A DNA stretch of 47,149 nucleotides from a virus: positions 1-47,149 of IMG/VR virus record IMGVR_UViG_3300012931_000007; one strand, 5' to 3'. Positions within the stretch are counted from its first letter, which is position 1; each line of letters begins with the position of its first letter. The translations under genes were made by a program, and so were the position numbers. This document shows positions 1 to 6,468 of this stretch, piece after piece. The notes beneath the pieces are model-generated. The model was not told the DNA's origin and searched no databases. It worked only from the letters and a program-made list of their open reading frames with translations.

Positions 1-82
1 ACAAAACGGCAGCGATGTTGCCGTCTCGGGCGAGGTGTTTTCTGTAGAGTTCGAGGTTCCTGTTACAGGCTGGAATACATAA
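1..82 (+). CDS. C-terminal end of the tail fibre protein (partial copy)
   Basis: This is the last 26 codons and TAA of the tail fibre gene that starts at 44994. It is present here only because the window begins inside the terminal repeat. The reading frame is open from base 1 and stops at 80-82, just as the full copy stops at 47106-47108. It should not be counted as a separate gene. It shows that the late operon runs continuously across the window ends into the lysis genes. Confidence 0.95.
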   Translation, partial: QNGSDVAVSGEVFSVEFEVPVTGWNT

Positions 83-123
83 ATTAATAGGGGGAGTATG
101 TGGAGACCGTTGATCAGTGGGCA
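1..123. repeat. Terminal direct repeat, left copy
   Basis: Bases 1-123 are identical to 47027-47149. The repeat covers the end of the tail fibre gene, its stop codon, the ribosome binding site of the next gene and its first codons. A repeat that splits a late operon inside coding sequence fits the overlap an assembler leaves on a circular or permuted genome. A true packaged direct terminal repeat remains possible. Confidence 0.95.
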
Positions 124-516
124 CGGGAGCAAATTGGGAAGATATGGGGAGAAGTCCGGGAGAACGTCGCCAAGATCATGGCTACTCTTATCGGCGTCGA
201 TGGAGAAAATGGTCTACGTTCCGATATCAAAAAGCTTTCAGAGCGCGTCGAGAATGTTGAAACTAATTTCCGTGGCTACCAAGGTCAGATTCAACACTAC
301 ATTGACGTACAGCGTAAGATAGATTGTTTTGGACTTGCTGAACTTCGAAGACGTGACGAGGTGGCAGGGAAGGAAGAAGAGAAGGAGGGGGCGGTGAAAG
401 TGGCCGAAATCAATGCAGATGCCTCAAAAAGTGTAGGAAGATGGCAAGCCAATGCTTCTTTCTTTGCGGCATTGGCCTCTTTAATAGGTATCCTTTTTAT
501 GATAGTATTCAAATAA
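100..516 (+). CDS. XhlA-like coiled-coil protein with C-terminal membrane anchor
   Basis: The 138-residue product starts at GTG 100, behind the G-rich site GGGGGAG at 90-96. Residues 20-100 are charged and helical, with a probable coiled coil (DIKKLSERVENVE). Residues 119-137 form one hydrophobic helix (FFAALASLIGILFMIVF). This layout, a soluble coiled coil followed by a C-terminal membrane segment directly upstream of an endolysin, is that of XhlA-type haemolysin accessory proteins of phage lysis cassettes. The similarity is in architecture rather than sequence, so the role is inferred. ATG 98 opens a different, short and unconvincing frame. Confidence 0.7.
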   Translation: METVDQWAREQIGKIWGEVRENVAKIMATLIGVDGENGLRSDIKKLSERVENVETNFRGYQGQIQHYIDVQRKIDCFGLAELRRRDEVAGKEEEKEGAVKVAEINADASKSVGRWQANASFFAALASLIGILFMIVFK

Positions 517-525
517 GGAGAACGT

Positions 526-1134
526 ATGAACTTGGCTTTTGATCCTGGCTTCTTCCCGAAATCCACAGTCACGACCAAGTTCGGGTGGGATGACAAAACC
601 TACCCCCGCTCTCCCCGTATCCATCATGCTGTCGATCGCGCTGGTCCCGGAGTCGTATCCGTCCCTATCGATGTAGATAGGGTGAAATGGGTCGATGAAG
701 ATGGCCTTGGATGCAGCGTGTTACGACTTCAGGGCAATGGATTTGAGCTTCGATGTCTCCATTTCATTAAGACAGAACTAAATGCTACTCTTGTCGATGC
801 GATAAAGAATTATCTTTCAGTGAAGTCTGGAGTTGTCATCGGTCCTGCGGGGAACAAGGGTTTATCGGTGGCATCGAAAGGGGGTACTGGTCGGCATGTC
901 CACTACCAACTCCTTTTAGAGCCCGGAGCCTACGACGATCAGCTTGATGCCATTCATCCTGGCTGGCTCGATAATAAGATTCCAGAATATACTGCCAAGT
1001 ATGGGAAGAAGTTTACAATAGAAATTGCGTATCGGGGTATCCTATGGATGAACGAAGTAGCCATGGAGAAGTATGATCCATGGTTCGGGAAGCGACTCTA
1101 TTGTGTTGATCCTCTTACTTTATATGGACTATAA
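526..1134 (+). CDS. Endolysin, M23-family zinc peptidase
   Basis: This 202-residue protein is the probable endolysin. It has the paired metal-binding motifs of LytM/M23 endopeptidases: HHAVD at residues 33-37 (HxxxD) and HVH at 124-126 in the context GRHVHYQ. A further histidine at 79 lies in the LRCLHF strand, where M23 enzymes carry a conserved one. M23 peptidases cut peptide cross-links in the cell wall. No signal peptide is visible, so it should need a holin. The start has a good ribosome binding site (AAGGAG about 6 bases upstream). The gene lies between an XhlA-like protein and a holin, as expected. The C-terminal 70 residues have no recognised domain and may bind the wall. Confidence 0.8.
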   Translation: MNLAFDPGFFPKSTVTTKFGWDDKTYPRSPRIHHAVDRAGPGVVSVPIDVDRVKWVDEDGLGCSVLRLQGNGFELRCLHFIKTELNATLVDAIKNYLSVKSGVVIGPAGNKGLSVASKGGTGRHVHYQLLLEPGAYDDQLDAIHPGWLDNKIPEYTAKYGKKFTIEIAYRGILWMNEVAMEKYDPWFGKRLYCVDPLTLYGL

Positions 1135-1145
1135 GGAGGTCCAGT

Positions 1146-1271
1146 ATGCCATTCAAGAGCGAAGCACAGCGTAAGTACATGTACGCGAAACATCCAAAAC
1201 TCGCTAAGGAGTTCGAGAAAAAGACTCCGAAGGGCAAAAAGCTTCCGAAGCATGTGGGGAAGAAGAAGTGA
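1146..1271 (+). CDS. Small basic phage protein
   Basis: This 41-residue, lysine-rich protein starts at ATG 1146 behind AAGGAGG. Its N-terminus, FKSEAQRKYMYAKHP, follows a pattern I know from many small phage proteins (S-x-A-Q-x-R/K-x-[FYM]) of unknown function, usually encoded among late genes. The remainder is a run of lysines, which would suit nucleic acid or membrane-surface binding. Its TGA overlaps the GTG start of the holin (GTGA), so the two are translationally coupled. Confidence 0.75.
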   Translation: MPFKSEAQRKYMYAKHPKLAKEFEKKTPKGKKLPKHVGKKK

Positions 1272-1504
1272 TTACTCCCAAAGGTCCTATTGTTGATAAT
1301 AAGATTTCGAGTCGTCTCCATGATCTTATTGTCAAACTTATCTCTGTCAAGACCATCGCCGCCCTTGTCATAACAGTTGCATATTTCCTCCTTGCGGCAA
1401 AGACAACGGTTGAGTTCGGTCTTCTTGCCACGATGTGGATGGCGGTAGTAGGCGCCCGGACCTACGAGAAAGTGAAGATGATAGTAGGAGGGAATGGTGG
1501 ATGA
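1268..1504 (+). CDS. Holin-like protein, two membrane helices
   Basis: The 78-residue protein starts at GTG 1268, overlapping the stop of the previous gene, with GGGGAAGAAG as its ribosome binding site. Two hydrophobic segments (about residues 28-44 and 47-63) are separated by a short turn, and the C-terminal tail is basic (RTYEKVKMIVGG). Size, topology and position after the endolysin fit a class II-type holin that would release the endolysin through the inner membrane. The function is inferred from context. The gene's own end carries the ribosome binding site for the next two frames. Confidence 0.65.
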   Translation: MITPKGPIVDNKISSRLHDLIVKLISVKTIAALVITVAYFLLAAKTTVEFGLLATMWMAVVGARTYEKVKMIVGGNGG

Positions 1505-1817
1505 AAAAACTATTTCTCGTCGCGTTATTGTTCTCGCTTTTGTCCTTGCCGTCCTGGTCGCAGGTTACTTTATCATCAGAAAATATGGACCTCGCTTTAT
1601 TGCCGGACTTCGATCCTTCTTTCACCTATCAAGTGAAGGGGGAAGTGCTCAACAAGTGGAAGACGCACTCAATGATGCAGCAGGAAGCATTGAAGAAGGC
1701 CGAATCACTCTCCGCAAGCTTAGAGACGAACTTGAACGGGGCCTTGCAAGCGGTAACAGCATCGCAGACATCATTCGAGACATACAAAAACAGCATCCAG
1801 GCGGAACTACTGGTTGA
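1494..1817 (+). CDS. Inner-membrane spanin-like protein (Rz-like)
   Basis: This 107-residue product has a short cytoplasmic N-terminus, one membrane helix (residues 10-28, VIVLAFVLAVLVAGYFII) and a charged helical periplasmic domain (QQVEDALNDAAGSIEEGRI). That is the layout of an i-spanin, which links to an outer-membrane partner and disrupts the envelope in the last step of lysis of Gram-negative hosts. AGGAGG at 1486-1491 is only 2 bases from ATG 1494 but 5 from GTG 1497, so GTG may be the real start. From 1501 onward the gene is read together with a second frame. Confidence 0.65.
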   Translation: MVDEKTISRRVIVLAFVLAVLVAGYFIIRKYGPRFIAGLRSFFHLSSEGGSAQQVEDALNDAAGSIEEGRITLRKLRDELERGLASGNSIADIIRDIQKQHPGGTTG

Positions 1818-1929
1818 TAAAATAATCATCGGTAGTTTTATTTTCATTTTGATTCTGGATATCATTAATGATGCAAAGTCGCCTAGCGGCTTAAGTTTTT
1901 TACCGGAGGTACAGGTATTATGGCTATGA
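1501..1929 (+). CDS. Exported coiled-coil protein with C-terminal membrane helix, overlapping the spanin-like gene
   Basis: This frame starts at ATG 1501, nine bases after the AGGAGG that also serves the spanin-like frame, and runs +1 to it. The 142-residue product opens with a textbook signal peptide (KK, then LFLVALLFSLLSL, and a likely cut after SWS). A helical region follows (about 55-105), then a membrane helix at 107-122 (IIIGSFIFILILDII). No lipobox cysteine is present, so it is not a classical Rz1 lipoprotein. The last 112 bases are used by this frame alone and reach the next gene, which supports it being real. A partner role in envelope disruption is inferred. Confidence 0.55.
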   Translation: MKKLFLVALLFSLLSLPSWSQVTLSSENMDLALLPDFDPSFTYQVKGEVLNKWKTHSMMQQEALKKAESLSASLETNLNGALQAVTASQTSFETYKNSIQAELLVDKIIIGSFIFILILDIINDAKSPSGLSFLPEVQVLWL

Positions 1930-2117
1930 CTGCGCGCAAGAAGAAGGGTCTTGGATTCATCGTAACGGGAGCTGTGACGGCTATCGTGGGCGGGGTACTC
2001 ATGGCTACTGTCTCGACTCCTGACTGGGTGAGCATTGCGCTCAATCTCATCAGCGCCGTTGCGGGGGTCGTTGGTATCGTGTTCGTGGCTCCCGATACTA
2101 CGGAGTCCTCGAGTTAA
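1920..2117 (+). CDS. Small two-helix membrane protein, possible second holin
   Basis: The 65-residue product has a basic start (TARKKKG) and two membrane helices (about 11-30 and 37-56). It starts at ATG 1920, preceded by GGAGG at 1905-1909. A second in-frame ATG at 1926 is also possible. It is the last gene of the late operon, just before the terminator. Its charge pattern and size are typical of holins and antiholins, but similar small proteins exist with other roles. Confidence 0.6.
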   Translation: MAMTARKKKGLGFIVTGAVTAIVGGVLMATVSTPDWVSIALNLISAVAGVVGIVFVAPDTTESSS

Positions 2118-2120
2118 AGG

Positions 2121-2147
2121 TAGGGGCCATAAGGCCCCTATTCTTTA
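2121..2147. terminator. Bidirectional terminator between late and early operons
   Basis: TAGGGGCC (2121-2128) pairs perfectly with GGCCCCTA (2133-2140) around an ATAA loop, and TTCTTTATT follows on the plus strand. It lies 3 bases after the stop of the last late gene and 4 bases before the stop of the last minus-strand gene, so it can serve both converging transcripts. Confidence 0.8.
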
Positions 2148-2309
2148 TTCATTATCCTTAGTAATCGGCCAGAAATCAGCACAATTCTCAAAGTCTTCTT
2201 CGATTGGATCAAAATACACCTGCCCAGTTAAATAGGGTATAGCCATATACCGATAGCATTCTAGTGCTCGTGGGCACTTTGGCTCATTACACATTGCTAT
2301 ATCAGGCAT
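2145..2309 (-). CDS. Small four-cysteine protein
   Basis: This 54-residue protein starts behind AGGAGGAAGATT, an excellent ribosome binding site. Cysteines at 7, 12, 18 and 43 (AMCNEPKCPRALECYRY) suggest one small zinc-binding unit. Short proteins with this C-x4-C-x5-C-[YF] start are familiar to me from phage genomes, without a known function. The CYRY segment resembles the cysteine tails of the proteins at 12184, 12506 and 18929 in this genome. Confidence 0.7.
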   Translation of the reverse strand: MPDIAMCNEPKCPRALECYRYMAIPYLTGQVYFDPIEEDFENCADFWPITKDNE

Positions 2310-2319
2310 AATCTTCCTC

Positions 2320-2625
2320 CTATAAGAACAATACTATCGCCAGCACTACGGGCGCTACGATTTCATTGAAGATTGCTGGGAAAGAGTTCATCCCAAACTC
2401 AACAGTATCAGCGCTCAAACCTGCCATCTTGCCTATCCATGCATATGAGTCCATCCGTTCTACGAAAAGACAGATTATTTTCATAATCCATATCGGAGAT
2501 ATAGTCTTACCAATCTTTTCTTCTTGCGGCAGGATTTTTCCTGCCTCGTCTGATAATATATCACGGCTTATTAGTTCTGATATCTTTTGCGGAGGAATCC
2601 TCCGTCGATCGATATCAGGAGTCAT
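2320..2625 (-). CDS. Unknown protein with hydrophobic C-terminus
   Basis: The 101-residue product starts at the ATG that overlaps the stop of the upstream nuclease gene (ATGA), so the two are coupled. The first 35 residues are charged. The remainder is mildly hydrophobic and ends in a strongly hydrophobic segment (APVVLAIVLFL) at the very C-terminus, suggesting a tail-anchored membrane protein. I recognise no family. Confidence 0.6.
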   Translation of the reverse strand: MTPDIDRRRIPPQKISELISRDILSDEAGKILPQEEKIGKTISPIWIMKIICLFVERMDSYAWIGKMAGLSADTVEFGMNSFPAIFNEIVAPVVLAIVLFL

Positions 2626-2996
2626 ACGATATGCTCTTTGATCCAATCAGTTATAACCCAATACGAGCCTTCTACTTTTCCATCCAAGTGCATCATGCTG
2701 TCAGCGAAAAGAGTGGTATAGAGATATCCGCCATTTTTGTTACCAAATACAACGAATAGATTCTCAAATCCATACTTTCCCTTAAAGGTATAATATAACT
2801 GCGGCTGGGATGATTCGAATGCAGTTCTAGGAGTCTTGGCTCTATCAATATCTTTTACCTCTATAAGGATTATCTTACCCTTATAAATAGAAAAAATATC
2901 TGGGAAGCCCGGTATCGATGAGTCTATATGGCTCGCATAGAATCCTGCTTTCCTTAATTCTTTTATCAATCTATATTCATACTTCTTTTCTTCCAT
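2622..2996 (-). CDS. PD-(D/E)XK nuclease, VRR-NUC/resolvase-like
   Basis: The 124-residue protein fits a small restriction-fold nuclease. An N-terminal helix has YRLIKELRKAGF, then comes PGFPDIFSIYKGKIILIEVKD, in which the aspartate of PD and the E-x-K of IEVKD form the metal site. A later strand and helix follow, with FESSQPQLYY acting as the usual Q-containing helix. VRR-NUC and archaeal-resolvase-like proteins of this size in phages process recombination or replication intermediates. The start follows AAAAGGAGAAC, directly below a strong hairpin. Confidence 0.75.
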   Translation of the reverse strand: MEEKKYEYRLIKELRKAGFYASHIDSSIPGFPDIFSIYKGKIILIEVKDIDRAKTPRTAFESSQPQLYYTFKGKYGFENLFVVFGNKNGGYLYTTLFADSMMHLDGKVEGSYWVITDWIKEHIV

Positions 2997-3011
2997 ACTG
3001 TTCTCCTTTTA

Positions 3012-3033
3012 GGCGGGGGATGAATCCCCCGCC
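3012..3033 (-). promoter_or_regulatory. GC-rich hairpin just upstream of the nuclease gene
   Basis: GGCGGGGG (3012-3019) pairs with CCCCCGCC (3026-3033) around a 6-base loop. AT pairs can extend the stem inward. On the minus strand it lies between the 54-nt repeat and the AAGGAG of the nuclease gene. No U tract follows, so it is either a partial terminator, an RNA 3'-end stabiliser for the HTH gene transcript, or a translational element for the nuclease. Confidence 0.55.
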
Positions 3034-3048
3034 ATTAACTATTACACT

Positions 3049-3102
3049 ATCCACAGGCCGGAGCCTTCGGATTAAATCTCCAGGATCATTGCCATCTCCA
3101 AT
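3049..3102 (+). repeat. 54-nt inverted repeat, stray copy of helicase coding sequence
   Basis: The plus strand here is identical over 54 bases to the coding (minus) strand of the SNF2-type helicase at 5050-5103. The stray copy overlaps the last codons and stop of the small HTH gene and continues into the spacer before the nuclease gene. The copies lie in opposite orientation about 2 kb apart, and identity ends sharply on both sides. Confidence 0.95.
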
Positions 3103-3307
3103 TAACTCTAATCCGATCCTCAATCATTTTAATCACTTTCCCTCGATACATGTAAATCTTTCGAGGACCAAAACAATAAGGACTATCTCGAAGTTCACCT
3201 TTAATCCCAAGTTGCTTTATATGATAAGCAATATTCGGCCTAGGAACTCCAAGAATATCGACAATTTCCCGTATCTCATAAAGTCTAGTCCTGTTATATT
3301 CCTTCAT
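3086..3307 (-). CDS. Small helix-turn-helix protein
   Basis: This 73-residue protein starts behind AAGGAGTAAGT. Residues 10-35 (LYEIREIVDILGVPRPNIAYHI) read as a helix-turn-helix of the MerR/excisionase or winged type, and YMYRGKVIKMIEDRI continues as a wing and helix. It could bind DNA as a small regulator of the early block. Its last five residues (NWRWQ) and stop lie inside the 54-nt inverted repeat, so the present C-terminus was probably created or altered by that duplication. Confidence 0.65.
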   Translation of the reverse strand: MKEYNRTRLYEIREIVDILGVPRPNIAYHIKQLGIKGELRDSPYCFGPRKIYMYRGKVIKMIEDRIRVNWRWQ

Positions 3308-3316
3308 ACTTACTCC

Positions 3317-4159
3317 TTAAAAAATCTGAGGTTCTTTGCTAGCATCAGTCGTTGGTCTACCACCAAAGACATTGGCTACTGGGCTAGCATATGATGGTGC
3401 TTTAGGCTCCTCGGCTTTAGGTTCATCCTCAATAGGACCAGACTCGATATGAGCCTCAACCATAGAATCGAACAGTTCCTTAACGTCCGCAGCCATGGAC
3501 TTTGGAATCCAGCCAAGCCTATTCGTATCAGAGATAGAATAATAGGAATACGGAGGATTCTCAAAATACGCAGCCTTAAGACTCCAGACTGAAGCCCAAA
3601 TCGGGGCCTGAATGCTCTCGCCATCCTTTACTACCTTGATTGCCGTAGCCTGGGTCAGAAGAGTCCGGCTCGGTTTGATATTGGTGCTTGCCATTCCAAG
3701 AAGCATCGGGCCATCTTGAAGAGCATCAAGGGAAAGCATGACGAAGTTGCGGGTATCGACATACCTATGGCCGTTGACATCAAGGGTATATGATTTGACC
3801 CGGTGAGAACCCTCGGCGTTCTCTATCTTATTCTTGAACTCAGCCGGAGTGATGGTACCGAGGAAGTTGGAATCCATTCCCTCGCCATCGTAGACCGCAA
3901 AGTTTCGATAGAACTTGAGGATGATACCGCGGAACTCGGGGCCATAAATCTTCTTGGTGGCAGGGCAGAAGAACATGCCTGGTTCAAGTCCCTCGATCCT
4001 GGCGGAAGAGTTCTTCTTTACCTGGTCAGAAGAATCCTGCGCGATCTTGAGGAACGGCAGGGTAATACAATCCCTATCGACTCCCTCAAGTCCCGTAGTT
4101 CCACCGATAAAATCTATCGGCGCGACATCGAATGAACCAGTCTTTGCAAGATCGTCCAT
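3317..4159 (-). CDS. Possible ssDNA-binding or recombination protein
   Basis: The 280-residue protein has a mixed beta core (residues 20-210) and a low-complexity acidic tail with EDEPKAEEPKAPSYASP. An ordered core followed by a disordered acidic tail, encoded beside helicase and primase genes, is typical of phage single-stranded DNA-binding proteins such as T7 gp2.5. I see no decisive OB-fold signature. The segment GLEPGMFFCPATKKIYGPEF recalls a family of phage replication-associated proteins of uncertain function. The assignment is an inference from layout and neighbours. Confidence 0.45.
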   Translation of the reverse strand: MDDLAKTGSFDVAPIDFIGGTTGLEGVDRDCITLPFLKIAQDSSDQVKKNSSARIEGLEPGMFFCPATKKIYGPEFRGIILKFYRNFAVYDGEGMDSNFLGTITPAEFKNKIENAEGSHRVKSYTLDVNGHRYVDTRNFVMLSLDALQDGPMLLGMASTNIKPSRTLLTQATAIKVVKDGESIQAPIWASVWSLKAAYFENPPYSYYSISDTNRLGWIPKSMAADVKELFDSMVEAHIESGPIEDEPKAEEPKAPSYASPVANVFGGRPTTDASKEPQIF

Positions 4160-4211
4160 ACTATTACCATCCTTCTGTTTTCTTTCGTGGTCATACGATC
4201 ACGAGACGTGA

Positions 4212-4766
4212 TTAAAATCCTCCTTTCGGCTTCTTGACATCAGCCTTACGGAATATGCTGATCTTGACCGCATCCTCAGGCGGTTCGGTCCCACCAGCAT
4301 TCAAATGATCCTTCAAGACCTTTTTCAACGTCATGCTATGGATCGAAGAATCACGAGCATAGTTGTATGCTCTATCCTGTAAGAATTGTAGAAGATCTTC
4401 ATCAACTCCGCCCTTCTCGAATGCGAAGGTATCCTTGATAATATCGCCATATCCATTCTCCTCAAGCCATGCGGCAAGTTTCGACTTATCGCCCTGCTTG
4501 GTTTCGTAGATCGTATCGATGGATACATAGGTGCCATCTTTCATCGTAGCATCCTGCAAGCCAGCTTCAGCCAGGGCACACGGGATATCCACGCGTTCAA
4601 TGGTATTCTTCTTTTCCTTGTAATACTTAACTACTTCTTCTAGTGTTTCGATCGAAGGATAGCATCCAATAAATGCGATGAGATTGTCTACTCCAGTGGG
4701 ATTACTAGGTTCTTCAAGGTGATTAAGTTGGTCAACAAAGATGGCAAGCTGTTCATTGATATTCAT
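4212..4766 (-). CDS. Conserved phage replication-module protein, function unknown
   Basis: The 184-residue protein starts behind AAGGAAGAT. Its pattern is one I have seen in replication modules of unrelated phages: DGTYVSIDTIYETK, then AAWLEENGYGDIIKDTFAF, then SIHSMTLKKVLKDHLNAG, and finally PPEDAVKISIFRKADVKKP. No enzymatic motif is visible and no function is known to me. A sigma70-like promoter lies about 43 bases upstream, so it likely heads a transcript that includes the genes at 3317 and below. Confidence 0.6.
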   Translation of the reverse strand: MNINEQLAIFVDQLNHLEEPSNPTGVDNLIAFIGCYPSIETLEEVVKYYKEKKNTIERVDIPCALAEAGLQDATMKDGTYVSIDTIYETKQGDKSKLAAWLEENGYGDIIKDTFAFEKGGVDEDLLQFLQDRAYNYARDSSIHSMTLKKVLKDHLNAGGTEPPEDAVKISIFRKADVKKPKGGF

Positions 4767-4808
4767 ATCTTCCTTCCTTTCTTGCGGCGTTCCCGCCGTC
4801 CGGCGATT

Positions 4809-4837
4809 AACATACCGCGACTTTCGAGTCTTGTCAA
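4809..4837 (-). promoter_or_regulatory. Sigma70-like promoter for the 4766-to-2145 transcript
   Basis: Read on the minus strand there is a perfect -35 TTGACA (4837-4832), a 17-base spacer and a -10 TATGTT (4814-4809). Transcription would start near 4802 and give a short leader before the gene at 4766. The -35 lies 4 bases beyond the helicase stop, so this is an internal start of the early block. The spacer contains GACT-N4-AGTC, which might be an operator. Confidence 0.6.
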
Positions 4838-4840
4838 GTG

Positions 4841-6262
4841 CTAAACGAGATTGAAAATGTCTTCGATTGTCATGTCCTGGAACTTTGCGCGGATATCTGT
4901 CTTCGCTGCAAGGAGTTCCTCGATTCTTTCATCTACCGTGCCCTTTGTTATAAGTGTCTTATATACACATACCTCCTTTTGTCCTGGCCTATGGATTCTA
5001 TCTTCCATCTGCCAATTCTGCGATGGTGATAGCACTCGAGAATAGGAATATTGGAGATGGCAATGATCCTGGAGATTTAATCCGAAGGCTCCGGCCTGTG
5101 GATTAAGGACCATGAAGCGCACCTTTCCTTCCATAAAGAGGCGCTTGCCGATGTCGCGTTCTACTACATTATCTCCAAAAAATGCAACCGTTGGGGCCAA
5201 TTTCGATAACTCACGGACAAGCATTTTGATTTCGTGTGTAAACGCTGCCGTAATAATTGCCTGTTCATCGGTGTCTTGAAGTTCAGCCAGCAGCATTTGG
5301 AGTTTGGGTGGACTATCATCAATGATCTTTGACTCTCCCTTAACATTGATAGCGCCACCAGTGATCTGTCTGAACTTAGTAAAGAGGGCGACTTTGTTGG
5401 GTACTGTAAGTACACTTTCTTCAATAAGAGCCATGAGTTGTTCTTTAAGTTCCTTGTATATCCTTCTCTGCGAATCAGACAGTTCGACATGAATCTTGAC
5501 ATGGATTTTTTCCGGTAGGTCGAGACAGTCCTTTTTGAGTGCTCGTGAGCAGTACGGACTGATTCTATCCATGAGTTCCTGCATCCGCTGGAAACCAACA
5601 ACCTTCTTGAATGTCCGTCCACCTGGTCCATAAGCATCCTCCAACAATGCGTATCGTGCTCTGAATAGGAAGTATGATTTCACGTTCCAGAATCCTGGAT
5701 GCAGAAACTCGAACTGCATATAAAGGTCAAGCGGAGTATTCGTTATTTCTGTTCCAGACAAAATCATTCTTCCTTTTGCTAGCTTGCCAGCAAGGAGAAT
5801 ATTCTTTGAACGCTTGGCATTGTAAGTTTTTATATAACTGGATTCATCGATCACCATTAGGACCAATCTTTTCTGTAGAAATGTCCTTACCCTATTGCGC
5901 ATGGCCTCCGGTAAGGACTGAAATGCTTCAACGTTTACAACATAGATCGATTTCTCTTCCGACTCGATTATCCTTCCAAATTCCTCTTCTGATTTCTTAG
6001 TTGTTCTGCCATCCCATGTGGCTATTGCATAAGGAACGTTCATATGCTTTGGTAGTTCATCATCTATCCATACCGAGCAAATAGCCTTTGGCGCAATGAT
6101 AAGAAGCGAATTATAGAACGTGGGTATTGATAAGAATGTATCGATCGTCGTCTTCGTCTTGCCGGTGCCCATTTCCATGAACAAAGCATGGAATCCATGG
6201 CGCTGGAGATTGTCTATGGCTTGAGAGATAGCTCGTTTCTGATGCTCATATGGTGTTAGCAT
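4841..6262 (-). CDS. SNF2/SF2-family DNA helicase
   Basis: The 473-residue protein has the full set of SF2 motifs. They are Walker A MGTGKTKT (31-38), motif II DESS (139-142), motif III SGTEITNTP (169-177), motif V NPQAGAFGLNLQ (387-398) and motif VI QMEDRIHRPGQ (418-428). The RIHRPGQ form marks the SNF2-like branch common in phages, where these ATPases act in replication, repair or transcription remodelling. Length is normal for the phage form, without extra domains. It overlaps the upstream gene by 7 bases and has AGGAAAACC as its ribosome binding site. Codons 387-404 are the source of the 54-nt inverted repeat found at 3049. Confidence 0.9.
   Translation of the reverse strand: MLTPYEHQKRAISQAIDNLQRHGFHALFMEMGTGKTKTTIDTFLSIPTFYNSLLIIAPKAICSVWIDDELPKHMNVPYAIATWDGRTTKKSEEEFGRIIESEEKSIYVVNVEAFQSLPEAMRNRVRTFLQKRLVLMVIDESSYIKTYNAKRSKNILLAGKLAKGRMILSGTEITNTPLDLYMQFEFLHPGFWNVKSYFLFRARYALLEDAYGPGGRTFKKVVGFQRMQELMDRISPYCSRALKKDCLDLPEKIHVKIHVELSDSQRRIYKELKEQLMALIEESVLTVPNKVALFTKFRQITGGAINVKGESKIIDDSPPKLQMLLAELQDTDEQAIITAAFTHEIKMLVRELSKLAPTVAFFGDNVVERDIGKRLFMEGKVRFMVLNPQAGAFGLNLQDHCHLQYSYSRVLSPSQNWQMEDRIHRPGQKEVCVYKTLITKGTVDERIEELLAAKTDIRAKFQDMTIEDIFNLV
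5050..5103 (-). repeat. 54-nt inverted repeat, copy within the helicase gene
   Basis: This is the original copy of the repeat at 3049-3102. It encodes the helicase motif V region (NPQAGAFGLNLQDHCHLQ). Since this is the conserved coding copy, the other is the duplicate. Both lie in minus-strand transcripts in opposite polarity, so the RNAs would be perfectly complementary here. Confidence 0.95.
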
Positions 6263-6468
6263 TCAGGTTTTCCTATAACTTGATTGCACATAGGAAGTGG
6301 AGTCCACATTACTGCGTTGAACTCACCCCGCGTCAGTATATACTGACGAGGCGGGACAAGTTCACCAAGTCCTGATACGGCCCTTCGCTTTCGCAATGAT
6401 CCAAGATTGAGGATTTTGCCTGTCTCTTCCTCGTATATCTTGGCCCATTCTTTAATCGTCTTTTTCAT
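6256..6468 (-). CDS. Small helix-turn-helix-like protein
   Basis: The 70-residue protein starts behind GGGAGGCGTATA, inside the last codons of the primase gene, and its stop overlaps the helicase start. All three are therefore translationally linked. Residues 5-30 (IKEWAKIYEEETGKILNLGSLRKRRA) look like a helix pair with a basic recognition helix. It may bind DNA and assist the primase or helicase. I do not recognise a named family. Confidence 0.6.
   Translation of the reverse strand: MKKTIKEWAKIYEEETGKILNLGSLRKRRAVSGLGELVPPRQYILTRGEFNAVMWTPLPMCNQVIGKPEC

Noticed and set aside
1501-1929. Outer-membrane lipoprotein (classical Rz1-type o-spanin)
   Set aside because: There is no cysteine at all in the product, so no lipobox. 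It is kept as an exported membrane-anchored protein instead.
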